DNA from: Benincasa hispida
Lineage: Eukaryota > Streptophyta > Magnoliopsida > Cucurbitales > Cucurbitaceae
Direction: 5' to 3'
Length of the DNA: 64,000 nt
NCBI RefSeq assembly: GCF_009727055.1
Contig: NC_052354.1
Span: 3,622,677 to 3,686,676, forward strand
Shown here: positions 23,971 to 35,760 of the stretch, piece after piece
Layout: every line of letters starts with the position of its first letter
How positions within the stretch are numbered: position 1 is the stretch's first letter
The notes under the pieces: model-generated
What the model saw: only the letters and a program-made list of their open reading frames with translations
Database searches by the model: none
Told to the model about the DNA's origin: nothing
Made by a program: the position numbers and the translations under genes

Positions 23971-25398
23971 TGATGCGTTGGTTTATCATGCGATGATCAT
24001 ACAAGTTTTCCTAACAAAGCCCAAGTATAAGCCTTCTTAGGGTCTTGGTAAGTCCAGGGTCGAACACAAGAATTATTAAATAGATATGCGATGTACTCTT
24101 TGATTCTATTGCGGTGGTGATAAAGAAGTAGATGGTGATTTAATTTAGATTTTCTAATGCAATGGAATTAAATGTGGAGCAATGAAAGGGTGGTGTTGTA
24201 ACAAGTATACAATGAAGGGGTTGAGAAGAGATTTAGCTAACATTTCTTAAGATTTTTCACAAGTCATGCAATCATGCTATACACAAATATCAAGCACTAC
24301 ATTTCTCAATGCATAATGCCACAATTCCTATTTCTAGATGCATGCGATGTGTATGGGATGTAGCAGATAGAACTTATCTCTAAGTCTCTACTCTTGCTTA
24401 TGCAATCTAATCCAACTCTCTCAAGCCTAGATTCTATCTTTAGATTACTCACTCAAGTGCTCCAAATGATGAATGACGCATACATCAGACAAGATGATCG
24501 CATAAAGTGCATAGCTTAAGTCATGCTAGCTAAGTACTTCTCAACCTATTCACAAATTTAGTTATGTATGATGCGAAAAGACTGAACATAAATCGAAATG
24601 AAGTTTCCATTTTTGCAAATAAGGTGTTGAGTATAAAACAATAAATGGAGGGAGAAATATCAAGCCAGATAAATAATGTCTTGCTTTCCGTGGATTTTTA
24701 CGCTATTCTTATCACTTCAACTCTATTCCGATTTGTAGAATCTTTCTTTCGCAAGGGTTGGATGTCTCTCCGTCCTACTGTTTTTCGGAAGTCTCTTGAC
24801 CTCTCCAAAAATTAATCTCTTTTCAAAGATTCCCTTTCCTCGGCTTTGCCTCGCCTCCTCGCTCTCTGTCTATATATTCTATCCTTCTAGTTTGGTAGCA
24901 TTGGATATTTATAGATTTCAAGGTGAAACAGCTCTTCTCACTAATGATTGCAAAGATGGGCAGCATTTATTTCCATACTCTGTTGCGCCGTCTGAAAGTC
25001 ACCAGAAGTTCAATGTATTTGCAACGGTATGGTCTTTAACGGTCGTCAATTGTATTTTACTGCCCTAGACTTTAGTTTCCCCTTATTTACGTCCCATCAT
25101 GATTTATTATGTTGTCGCCTCTATGTAAGGTCTTTATGCGATCGTTTTTGAGGTACTTCTTTTGATCGCAAACTCAAGTGCGCCATCGCGTTGTATCCTT
25201 GCATCGCAATTTCATATGTGCCATCGCATTGTACCTGCACAGAAATAGGCAAATTAACTGCTTTTATGCGATGAACATTAACGATCGCAATTTCTTTTAG
25301 ATTGGCGCATTCAATCATAATATTGCCTATTTTACCATCGCTTTCTCCCATTGTTTTAATAATTTGAGCTTTAATAACTTGTATTCTACCAGTTATCA
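23971..25398 (-). mobile_element. Solo LTR of the TGATAAC family, inverted copy
   Basis: The minus strand starts TGATAACTGGTAGAATACAA and the + strand starts TGATGCGTTGG at 23971, so the ends are TGAT/ATCA as at 4028-5703. The flanks are ATAGG (23966-23970) and ATAGA (25399-25403), a nearly matching 5-bp duplication. The inside shares, in reverse, GGGTCGAACACAAG (24058) and the block around GAGAAGAGATTTAGCTAAC with the copy at 4028. The length is 1428 bp and no gene is present; the open stretch near 24796-25068 shows no domain. Confidence 0.78.
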
Positions 25399-26122
25399 AT
25401 AGATTATAAATATACTATGGTAAGTTGGTTATCATATGTATTTATAATAATATTAATTATTGGATAATAATCTCTTTTTCTCTAATAACTAATTGAGTGG
25501 GAGGTTATTGGTGGTTTTCATGGTAACTATGAGATAAAAAGAAAAATGTTTTCCTAAATTTAGTGGTTGTTGAAAGAGATTTCCATTCTCGGAAATTACT
25601 CACGGAAAAAGATATCAAGTAAATACGATTTACTAAATGACAGCTTGGAGAGACTAGACAATCGTGGAGTGTTTCTATACGATAGACACTCAACTGGCCA
25701 ATGAGCTAAACAACCATGTAGCTTTAGCTAAACGATCGCATAGCTTTTGTTAAACAATTGGGTATCGTCCTATACGATAGGCTTTGACATCTCCCACTTG
25801 CTCAATCATTTACACGATTGTTCTCCTCCGATCTTGGCCTCTAACCAAGTCCACACAAAGCCCAGACTTCTGGATTCTCACACCGAGAATATCAAGGTAA
25901 CCTTTGTGGTGGTGTCATACTCAACTCGACACTAGTCGAGGTTCTGTAGAGGTCGTATGTTGCGTTCGTTGTGTTCAAGATCCAGGTGATCGTTGTGTTC
26001 GAGATTGCTGTGGATTGAGCAGTGTAATGGTCGAAATGTTCGAGCATTCGTATTGCAGTCTTGCTAGTTGTTCGAGCGTTCGTGATCAAGGGTGTTGAAG
26101 ATAAGTCTGCAAATGTATGTGT

Positions 26123-26780
26123 TGGGCCTGCACAATTGAGTTTATGAATTGTGACAGCCTAAATAATGAATTGTAAGCCCTGTTTGCTGATCCAAATCGT
26201 GAACCCAAGTTATTTTGCCCCAATTAAATTGGTTTGGTAGAAAACTTGGACCTCCTTTGTCCACGATCTTCCAGTTGATGTGCACCATGTGGAATATCCC
26301 ACTATCTTTTTCCTGATGGAAGTGAATGACTATTCTTGATTTTGATGGGATTTTCAGAACGAATTAATTTCTTTCTCTCTCTCGTTCTCTCTATCGATTT
26401 GCAGAAACTTGTCTAACCCTATTCTTTCTTTCTGATTATTTCGAGCGCTTGCTGTGTGAATGAAGATGATGAAGAACATGCAATCTTGTAGAAGAAAAGA
26501 GAAGGAAGAGATCTACACGATGATATACGTGGTTCGGCAAACGATGCCTACATCCACGGGAAGGAGAGGAGATTTTATTTAAGAGCTAAGTCACACCTTT
26601 TTCTTCTTACAGATTTCAAGCTTTCTTGTAAGGTTTGTATGTTGTTCTACAAATTTGTAAATGATGATTATTTACACATTTTTCTGATACAAATAGTTAC
26701 AATAACAAACTGTAAAAGAAAAATAAATGTGAACGACTGTTGAATATATGGTTGAATGTTTGAGCTTATTTTACTTTAAA
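26123..26780 (-). repeat. 3' LTR of Copia element 2
   Basis: The + strand begins TGGGCCTGCACAATTG and matches 30849-31056 and 33893-33986 closely. On the minus strand it abuts the purine tract TAAGGTGGAGT (26781-26791) and the RNase H end, so it is the 3' LTR. About 658 bp. Confidence 0.82.
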
Positions 26781-26864
26781 ACTCCACCTTAAGCTCAACA
26801 TGAAATCTCTTCTCCTTCGAGATTTGACATGTTTTCACCCTTTTTTAGGAAGCTGGAAGCCGAT

Positions 26865-28680
26865 CTAACCAAGACAGTTTGCTAGCTTGAGCTTCGACAC
26901 AGGTTTGGTAAGCATATCAACAACATTCTTGCTGGTATGAACTTTTAGCACTTCGATTTCACCTTTTTCTATTCTGTCTCTTAAAAAGTGATATTTAATA
27001 TCTATGTATTTGGTCCTTGAATGGTATTGAGGGTTTTTTGAAAGATGAATGGCAATTTGGTTATCACAGTAGATCTTTACTACTGTTTGATTAATACCAA
27101 AGTCCTTCATCAGCCCCTTTAACCATAATGCTTCTGTTATTGCTTCTAATAAAGCCATGTGCTCTGCTTCTGTTGTTGATAATGCTATGATTGACTGCAA
27201 ATTTGCTTTCCAACACAATAAATTTGGACTATATAAGAATAGATAACCTGTTAATGATCTTCTTTTGTCTTGATCACCTGCAAAATTTGAATTAACATAT
27301 CCATATAGCTCTAAATCTGTTTCTTTTGTACTTTAATATGTTAATTTTGACTGTTTAGACCAAATTAAGTATCTTAAAATCCATTTTGTTGCTTCCCAGT
27401 GTCTTTTCCAAGGTTAGACATGTATCTACTGACAAGAATAGTGTTGTATGATAGGTCTGGTCTAGTAGATATCATTATATACATTAGACTACCTACTGCT
27501 TGATTGTATGGAATTAATTTCATTTGAGTCAAATGTTCTATGTCTGTTTCCTTTGGTGAGTTTTCTGAAGAAAGTTTAAAATGACTAGCAATAGGTTTAG
27601 TGACAAGTTTTGCATTAGATATATTAAATCTGTTAATAAATTTTTTATAATAGCTTAATTGACTAATGGTTAGAATAGAAGAAGCCTTGTCTCTTCTTAT
27701 TTCAATCCCAAGGATCTTTTTAGACTGACCCAAATCCTTCATGTCAAACTCTTTCTTTAAGAGATCTTTGACATGTTTTAAATCCTCCTTAGATTTCCTT
27801 GCTAGTAGCATATCATCAACATAGAGTAGTAGATAAACTTTTTCCGTATAGGTAATTGAATTAATATAAGAACAAATGTCATAAGAACTTATTTGAAATC
27901 CAATACTCTCTATGTAATCATTAAATCTTCTGTACCAACATCTAGGGGATTGTTTAAGACCATATATAGATTTGTTTAGGAGACAGTATAGGTTTTCCTT
28001 CCCTCTTTCTTCAAACCTTATAGGTTGAACTATACAGATAACCTTTTCTAGATTTCCATGAAGGAAAGTTGTTTTAACATCTAATTGATCTAGTTCAAGG
28101 TTGTACTGAGCAACTAGAGATAAAAGAAGTCTAATAGAGGTTTGTTTTACTACTGGTGAAAGAATTTCAGAGTAGTCTATGCCTTCCCTTTGGGTAAACC
28201 CCTTAGCCACTAGCATTGCCTTGTACCTAGGCTTTTCTTCTTTGGTAGAACCCTCCTTTAGCTTATATATCCACTTAGAGGCTATAGATTTGCATCCCTT
28301 AGGAAGAGGGGCTAGGGTCCAAGTATTATTGACAGTGAGTGATTCCATTTCTTCACACAAAGCTTGAATCCAAGACCTAGCATTAGGATAGTTTACTGCC
28401 TCTTCAAAGTTAGCTGGTTCTTGGTCATTAGGAGCTATTGTGGCATTTAGGACTAAGTTCATGTAATTAGTTTCAGTATACCTAGCTGGAGGAACTATCA
28501 CTCTTCTTTTTCTATCCCTAGCCAATGAATACTGACTTAAATCAGGTACGACTTCAATATTCTCAGGTACAACTTCAGTATTCTCAGTATGCTCATTTGA
28601 GTTTTCCTCTTCTTCTTCTTCAGTTTCATTAAGAGGGTTATGACTACTGGAAGAATCTTCAGATGTCTCCACCTTAATCC
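26865..28680 (-). pseudogene. Copia element 2 reverse transcriptase and RNase H
   Basis: The minus strand carries a long open RT (27374-28672) with SKWIYKLKEG, MLVAKGFTQREGIDYSE, the YVDDM box and ISTRPDLSYNTILVSRYMSN. Here the frame stops. RNase H resumes at 26865-27218 with LSTTEAEHMALLEA, CDNQIAIHLSKNPQYHSRTK and DMLTKPV. About 150 bases between them (27220-27373) are out of frame, including diverged tether sequence. The element is less decayed than element 1. Confidence 0.92.
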
Positions 28681-30115
28681 TAGTAGTACTAGGGCTTTAG
28701 AAACTTCATAAATTGTCTTTTCTTTTTGCATAAACATTTCTTTTTCTCTAAAAGTGACATCCCTACTTATGACAAACCTTTACTCAATAGGATTCCACAT
28801 CTTAAAGCCTTTAACACCTTATGAAAACCCAACAAACATACATTTTACTGCCCTAGACTTTAGCTTCCCCTGATTTTGGTGAACATAACCAATACATCCA
28901 AATACCCTTAGATTTTCTAGGTTAGGTGGATGTTTTGTCCATTTTTCTTCAGGAGTTAAAAAGTTTAGGGAGGAATGAGGACACCTATTTAAGGTGTAAA
29001 CAGTGTAGCTTGCTGCCTCAGCCTAATACTTTTCACTAAGGATTGCATCTGAAAGAAGACATCTAACCCTTTCCATGATTGTTCTATTTAGTCTTTCAGC
29101 AACTCCATTCTGTTGAGGAGTAAATCTAACAGTCTTATGCCTAGTTATTCCTGTTTCTTTACAGAACTTGTTAAACTTTTCACTACAAAATTTTAGTCCA
29201 GTGTCAGTTCTTAGATATTTAATTTATTTAGAAGTTTACTTCTCTATCATGAGTTTCCACTCCTTAAACCTATCAAACACTTGGTCTTTAGTTTTAAGGA
29301 AGTAGACCCAACTTTTTCTAGAGAAGTCATCAGTATAAGAAAGTAAATACTTTGAGCCATTTAGGCTTGATGTAGAAGCTGGACTCCATAGGTCAAAGTG
29401 AATATAATCTAGGATAGCTTTTGTGGTGTGTTGTGCTTTAGTGAAACTTTGTCTTGTAGCTTATCCTAAAACACAGTGTTCATAAAAAGTTAGATTTTTT
29501 TAGAGACCTTTAGGTAGAATCCCTTGTTTAGATAGGACTTATAGGCCTTTAGCACTAATGTGAGACAATCTCTTGTGCCAAACATCAGCCTCTATGATCT
29601 CATTTGTGGTGGCAACATATGTCCCTGTCATCATTTCAACTCCTTTGACCACAAATAAGTCATTTATCTTTTCCCTAACTAGTATCACCTTAGAATCTTT
29701 TAGCACCTCAAGGGTTCCTCCTTTACCCCTGTACTCACACCCAATTGCATCAAGCATACCTCAGGAGATTAGGTTTCTCTTAAGAAGTGAAACATATCTC
29801 ACATTCCTAAGAAGTTTAATAGTTCCATCCTTAAGTTTCATAGAAACAGAGCTAATGTCTTCTATCCTACAACCTTGGTTGTTTCCTATATAAACCATTT
29901 CTCCTTCAATTTCTTTAAAGGTGTTGAACCATGGTCTCATTAAGGTCATATGGTAAGTGCATCTAGAATTTAGGACCCAATCATGTTTTCCTAGAGGATT
30001 TACATGGTTGGATTTATCTAAGGTTGAGACTAAAGCATTTGAGTAGATAAAGAAACCTTCTACAACATATGCTTCGGGTTGTTTGCCTTTGGAGTCATTT
30101 TCTTTCTCTTGGTTC
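28681..30115 (-). pseudogene. Copia element 2 integrase and protease region
   Basis: From high to low coordinates on the minus strand: a protease-like segment near 29940-30000 with the DSGC motif altered, VSMKLKDGTIKLLRNVRYV, the pre-integrase VWHKRLSHISAKGL (end near 29540), then a diverged integrase with several stops (near 29466, 29230, 29020 and 28800). The first integrase part is recognisable from DYIHFDLWSPASTS-like residues around 29370-29420. Non-functional. Confidence 0.8.
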
Positions 30116-30773
30116 TTCCTCTTTAGGATAAAACAGTCTTTGATTAAATGTCCTTTCTTCTTGCAATACTTACATTTTATTTTCTGTTTAGACTTATTAT
30201 CTTCTGAATTAATCTGTAATTCTAGCTCTCTAGTTCTTAAGGCTGATATTATAGTATCAGTACTTATACTATCTCTTCTATATATAGAGCATTTTTAATT
30301 TCCTTATAGGGTTCAGGCAAATAATTAAGAAACACATAGTTCTCATTCTCATCACCAAGTTTTTCTCATAAGGTTTTGAATTCAGCAACAATTTTCTTGA
30401 ACTCATCTAAATTATTAGTTAAAGATTTTGATGAATCCATTTTAAATGTAAAGAATTTATCCCTAAGGTACATTTTACTAGGAAGATCTTTGGTAGCACA
30501 TAATTCTTCCATTTTAGTCCATATCCTATAGGCAGTTTCTTGATCTAAAACTTGTCTTAGAACACTATCACTAAGGTTTAGGACCAACATACCATAAGCT
30601 GCCAACACTCAGTCTTCTTTTTCTAGAGCTGTCACTATGGCAGGGAGAGTTGATGGGTCAAGGAGGGGTCTGTGAGCTTTCTGTTGGCTGAGAATTGTCT
30701 TGATTTTGGCCTTCCATAGGCCAAAATATCATTTTCCATCGAACTTCTCTACTTCGAATCTTTCTACTGACAT
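30116..30773 (-). pseudogene. Copia element 2 gag relic
   Basis: The ATG on the minus strand is at 30773 (MSVERFEVEKFDG). Stops follow near 30730 and 30610. The central open stretch 30366-30608 has LSDSVLRQVLDQETAYRIW and NNLDEFKKIVAEF, a UBN2-like gag core similar in layout to element 1. A CCHC knuckle (CKYCKKKGHLIKDC) with all four ligands lies near 30130-30175. Confidence 0.85.
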
Positions 30774-30831
30774 CTTGGACTGAAAAACTTGAATCTTGGA
30801 TCTTCAAGAACTGCAATCTTGTAAGCCTTTT

Positions 30832-30843
30832 GCTCTGATACCA
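30832..30843 (-). promoter_or_regulatory. Primer binding site of Copia element 2
   Basis: The + strand GCTCTGATACCA is the complement of TGGTATCAGAGC. It lies five bases from the LTR end at 30849 and sets the minus orientation. Confidence 0.9.
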
Positions 30844-31497
30844 CTTTTTGGGCTTCACAATTGAGTTTATGAAATGTGAAAGCCCAAATGATAAATTGTA
30901 GGCCCTGTTTACTGATCTAAATCGTGAACCCAAGTTATTTTGCCCCAATTAAATTGGTTTGGTAGAAAACTTGGACCTCTTTTGTCCACGATCTTCCAGT
31001 TGATGTGCACCATGTGGAAATATCCCACTATCTTTTGCCTGATGGAAATGAATGACTGTGAAACCCGGATTTCCATTGTCCCTACTTAAGTAGGTGGTTA
31101 AGGAAATTAACTAAGTGAAAGTTAAATCCTATGTTGAAGTGAAGGAAATTTCTAAGTGTTGGAAAGATTTTTCCTTGAGTAGCTTTGAGTTAAGCTTAAA
31201 TCGATGAAAATTGACTAAGTGTTGGACTAGGCATTGCTATGCATTGGCCATAAGATCTTGGAAAGATTACTTGGGCAAAGGGAGAATTTGAAGTGGGAGT
31301 GACGAATGCCTTGGAGGTTAGACCAATGCATTAGACTCAATGGATGCATTGGAAGAAATTTGAAGGGATGCGTTGGTGGTGGTATCTGTTAGTGAAGGAA
31401 GGAAAATGGAAGAATGTGTTGAAGGGTGGCAGGCAGTTGAAGTATGGCAGCCGAGGATGAGGCATTGGGATCGCACGATGGCTAGAGAATGGCATAC

Positions 31498-31990
31498 GTC
31501 GAGCAGGCTCGGCTAAACTGACCAGCCATGCATCGAGCAGCCTCGGCCAAACTGCCCAGCCATGCATCAAGCAGCCTCGGCCAGCCATGCGTCAAGCAGC
31601 CTCGCCAGCCATGCGTCGAGAAGCCTCGGCCAGCCATGCGTTGAACAGCCTCGGCCAACCATGCGTCAATTAGCCTCGCAGCCATGCATTGAAGCGCCTT
31701 GCCTATGCGTCGAGTGACCGAGCGAGCCTTGCGAGTGAACCCAGCTATCGTGCCAAGCGATGCATCGATGCAAGCGCCTATGTGTCGAGCGGCCATGCCT
31801 ATACAGCAAGCGCCCTATCGAACGACCATGCCAATGCGTCGAAGCACCTTGCCGAGCATCAATGCGTCGAGCACGTCCATGCGGCCGAGCAAGTGAACGA
31901 TGGCCAGCCTATGTAGCACCCATGCGTCGAGTAGCCAACCTATCGTAGGCACGCCCATGCGTCAATCGGCCAACGCCTATGCCAAACACC
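31498..31990. repeat. GC-rich minisatellite in the solo Gypsy LTR
   Basis: At 31498-31700 about seven tandem units of 24-34 bp share CAGCCTCGGCCA and CCATGCGTC. Looser ATGCGTCGAGC words continue to 31990. Open frames crossing it (both strands) are low-complexity artefacts. A similar array lies at 53940-54370. Confidence 0.8.
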
Positions 31991-33084
31991 ATGCGCCCGT
32001 GCCAAGCGTGCCTACCTAGTGAGCCATGTGTCGAGGATGAGCGGCCACCCTATGCGTTGGTGATGGCTAGCTCTTGCGACGGCTAAGTTGGGTTGCGATG
32101 GTAGTAAGTTGGCTTGCTATGTGTTGATTATAGGCTATGCGTTGATTATGGACTATGTGTTAAACATCCAAGAGTTGGACGCATATAAAGGATGAGATCA
32201 CATAGAAAACGTTATCAAACATGTGTCTTCTTAAGGGGAAACCTTAGGCCTTAAGCATTTGAGGTGGTTGCATCAGAGGACATGCAATTTGAAGCTCATG
32301 TGTTGGCTACATAGGAGAAAGACACTTAGATTGTGTTGATCAAAGAGTTGTGTTGTTAGTGTGAGGACGAAACGCTTGGACATGCAGCCAAATAGGAGGT
32401 GTCGAATTTGGAGAAGGTTTGGACGCCTATAAATAGGGCCAAAGACTTCATTTTTCAGATCACAACTCAAAATAAATTGAAAGAGTGGGAAAGTTGAGTA
32501 AACCTTGCATTGAGAGCAAAATCCATGCGTTGATCATAGAGCTTCAAAGAGGACGCATTGGACAGTGAAGTCTGGAAAACAGCATCAACTTGGGATGAAG
32601 AGTTCTCCCAATTTACTCGTGCATTTGGAGTGATTCCAAATCCATCTGAAAGCTATGAGAGTCTAGTTTTCATGGTGGGGCTGCCTAAGAAGAAGCTTCA
32701 AGGAATCGGGCTGGAGAATAAGGAAAAGACATAAGGGTCGAGCTGTCGGGTAAGCTAGGCCAGTCTTGATATTTTGATGTTTCTGGCCAAACACGAGAAG
32801 TTATGAGCTAAAAATTTTGAAGTAAGCTTTCTGAGACATTTTAGAGCGTAATTTTAGAAGGAAGTGACTCGAGATAAAGCTTATAACTATGAGTAGTTTG
32901 AGCTTTAAGTTGAATCTGGAATTTAGGGTTCAAAAGAGGAGCCCGAGAAGACCAAGGAATTTCTAGAGAGAAAAGTTCCTAAACGACCAAGGTGAGTGGT
33001 ACTTTCCTTTAAGTATTAAAGCATATCTTTTAGAGTAAATTGTATATGCTTAGGTTATGAATGAGTATCTAGCGTGAGAATGAG

Positions 33085-33250
33085 ATTATGTGATCAAGAT
33101 GGTCAGGGGGTCAATAGACCTAATGCCTGAGCCCGTAAGCAAAACCTCACGGGATGGTCAGGGGACACGAGAAGTCTAGTTCCTGAGCCTGTGGGGGGAT
33201 CCTCGTATGGGATGGTCAGAGGGCCGATGGGCCTAGCTTCTGAGCCCATG
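33085..33250. repeat. Three ~60-bp tandem units in the solo Gypsy LTR
   Basis: GGGATGGTCAGGGG ... CCTGAGCC(C/T)GT recurs three times with small changes. Comparable degenerate units with GGCGGGAAAT occur at 55565-55690 in the related LTR. Confidence 0.6.
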
Positions 33251-34081
33251 AGCAGGGAGCTATGTGCACATAGGAGACAGAGGGAAGATACAAAGTGAGC
33301 ATTGTAGCTAGCAACAGTTATCTATCTACCGTGTGTGTAGGTAGACAACATACTCATTCTAGCTAGTTATCGGTTTAGCTATCTACCGTGCGAGTGGATA
33401 GAGTTGAGAACATACTACTCGAGGTGGAGGTTTGAATGTAACCTCGTATTCGTGATATGCTTGCTATTTATGAGTTGAAATAGACTCTAGAAGTTGCTTA
33501 CCACTCACTGAGCTTTGTAAAAGCTCATTCGGTTATTTCATGTTTTTCTTCCCAGGTAGTGAAAGGTGAGGAGTTCCAGGGTGCTGCTTAGGTCAAAGTC
33601 TGCCACAAGCCACAGTTACACTTCCGGAGGTTTTACAGTTGTTGTTGCAACTTTGTAGTTAAGTCTTGGAGTTGTAGTAAACGTTATATCGTTGTAATAA
33701 AATGGGCCTACTTAAATCGTTGTAGTTTGCCTCCTTGACTTAATCAGTTGACTGTTGAATTTGTTTATTGGTATCAGAGTTATTTCTGCAAGAGTTTTTA
33801 GGCAGTAAGTGTCAACCAAAGGGTTGATAACTACTGCAGTCACGCCCTTTCCTAGGCTAAGAGGGTAGTCTGGGGCGGGGTGTGACAATGACTATTCTTG
33901 ATTCTAATGGGATTTTCAGAACAATTAATTTCTTTCTCTCTCTCATACTCTCTATCGATTTGTAAAAACTTTTCTAACCCTATTCTAAAACTATGTAAGA
34001 ATTTGTGTACATAACATATATATACTATTGTTTTGGGCCCTTGTAATTAATTATTGCTATATTATATTTTTAGTTTGCTAG

Positions 34082-34357
34082 GAATTAAAATACATTCAGG
34101 GAATAGTGATGGACTTAGAGGAAGAAGAAGAATTAGTATTGGAGACCAAGTCATTTGCAGATATGTCTGAGCTAAAAATTTTACAAATCAACAATGTCCA
34201 ACTTTCTGAAGATCTTGAATGTCTGTCAAATAAATTGACATTGCTCAACTGGCCTGGCTATCCTTCAAAAACTTTGCCATCAACGTTTCAACCACCACCT
34301 CTGCTTGAATTACACTTGCTTGGTAGTAATGTTGAACGACTTTGGATTGGAAGAAAG
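34082..34357 (+). pseudogene. TNL relic exon 1 (linker and first LRRs)
   Basis: Bounded by acceptor TTTGCTAG and donor AAG|GTTAGC. The same donor context follows the matching exon of the minus-strand TNL (near 41012), so the two genes share intron positions. Confidence 0.8.
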
Positions 34358-34859
34358 GTTAGCATCTACATGTGTATACATAAATGCTAATTGGTATATT
34401 ATTTGTCCCTAAATTATGCATCATATGCTAAATGTGTCAATTGTTTTGAGATGCATTGAATATGTTGTCCCACATCTGAAAAGAATAGGAAAGTCATGAG
34501 TTCCTATATCTAGAAAGGGTGAGAAAGTAATGGGTTTCAAATCGTATAACAGGATCCTATGGCTATGGTTTCTTTCTATATAGTCTTCTATTTCATATTT
34601 TTTCAGCTTGAAAAATGATGACTTATTCTCCCTATGGTCCTGGATGTAACTAATACACCATTGCTGATTTACATAAATCTGTGTATCAATTTCTTCTTGT
34701 TTTTTATTCCTTCCTTCTCAGATTTGTTTCTATCATAATAAAGTTGCATCTTATTTGAACTATACACAATAAAATTTAGTATATTTTATAGATGATTATA
34801 TGTCTTCATTACAAAATTAATGTCTAACTGAGTCGATGCAATTGATTGTTTTGCAATAG

Positions 34860-35760
34860 AAATTTAAGAACTTGAAGGAGATTGATGCAAGTGATTCAAA
34901 GTATTTAGTCGAGACTCCTGATTTTTCAGAGGTTCCAGATCTTCGACGATTGAGTTTACGTACCTGTGAAGGATTGCATGAAGTTCATTCTTCAATAAAT
35001 AGTCTCGAACGTCTTGTTTTATTAGATATGGAGGGTTGTGTCAGTTTCAGAAGGTTTTCATCTACTATCACTTGCAAAAGGCTCAAAACTTTAGTTCTTT
35101 CTAACTCTGGTCTTGAGATTTTTCCAGAGTTTGGATGGTGCATGGAATATTTGACTGAGCTATACATTGATGGGACTTCCATAAATCAAGTTTCTCCCTC
35201 CATTACGTATCTAATTGCCTTGGTTTTATTGAACCTAAAGAATTGTATTAGACTTTCTAGTCTTTCATCTGAAATTGGTAGCTTGAGTTCACTTAAAACT
35301 CTCATTCTCAATGGCTGCAAAAACTTGGACCAAATTCCACCAAGTTTGGGGAATGTAAAGCCTCTTGAGGAGCTTGACATTGGGGGAACATCCATAAGTG
35401 TGATTCCGTTCTTGGAAAATCTAAGAATTTTGAACTGTGAAAGGCTGAAAAGCAATATCTGGCATTCTTTAGCTAGTTTGCCAACATAATCTTTTCGGTC
35501 ACTCGAAGATTTAAATTTAAGTGATTGTAATCTTGTAGATGAAGACATTCCTAATGATCTTGAACTCTTTTCCTCATTGGGAATTCTAGATCTCAGCAGC
35601 AACCATTTTGAAAGGCTGTCAGAAAGCATCGAACAACTTATTAACCTTAAAGCATTGTACTTGAATGATTGCCACAAGCTAAAGCAAGTACCCAAGCTTC
35701 CACCAAGTTTACGATATGTGGGAGGAGAAAAGTCCTTGGACATGTTAAGAATTTCTCAAG
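34860..35760 (+). pseudogene. TNL relic exon 2 (LRR domain, one stop)
   Basis: Repeated LxxLxLxxC/N.L units run from FKNLKEIDASDSKYL to LNDCHKLKQVPKLPPSLRYV. A TAA at 35487-35489 interrupts it, but the same frame continues to 35760, as expected for one substitution in an otherwise intact exon. Confidence 0.85.

Larger units (their letters stand above)
21806..26077 (+). mobile_element. Copia LTR (probably solo), carrying two later insertions
   Basis: It starts TGTTGGGACTGGTGTCC at 21806 and is related to the LTRs at 59409 and (inverted) 19371. The LTR pieces are 21806-22631, 23571-23970 and 25399 to about 26077, together near 1.9 kb, close to the length of its relatives (1764 and about 1979 bp). 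The flank GTTCG before 21806 reappears at 26070-26074 and 26078-26082. The right end does not show a clean CA, so that boundary is approximate. Confidence 0.65.
31057..33887 (+). mobile_element. Solo Gypsy LTR inside the Copia element 2 LTR
   Basis: It starts TGTGAAACCC and ends GGGGTGTGACA, flanked by perfect ATGAC duplications at 31052-31056 and 33888-33892. The intact target can be read in the partner LTR near 26325. No coding sequence; the length is 2831 bp. The start is nearly the same as the LTR beginning at 63691. Inside are a GC-rich minisatellite (31498-31700), a TATAAATAGG box near 32430 and a repeated GGGATGGTCAG block (33085-33250). Confidence 0.93.
30849..33986 (-). repeat. 5' LTR of Copia element 2, invaded and truncated
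   Basis: LTR sequence at 30849-31056 continues at 33893-33986 after a Gypsy solo LTR. It then stops at ...CTAACCCTATTCT, where the 3' LTR has 355 more bases (26426-26780). Sequence from 33987 on is a TNL gene intron. The missing LTR part and the missing 5' TNL exons are on either side of the same point, so one deletion may have removed both. Confidence 0.82.

Noticed and set aside
24796..25068. A 90-codon open frame inside the inverted solo LTR
   Set aside because: No domain, no start context, and it lies in LTR sequence shared with a non-coding relative.
31337..31948. Several overlapping open frames on both strands
   Set aside because: They follow the GC-rich minisatellite; the translations are repeats of the unit, not proteins.
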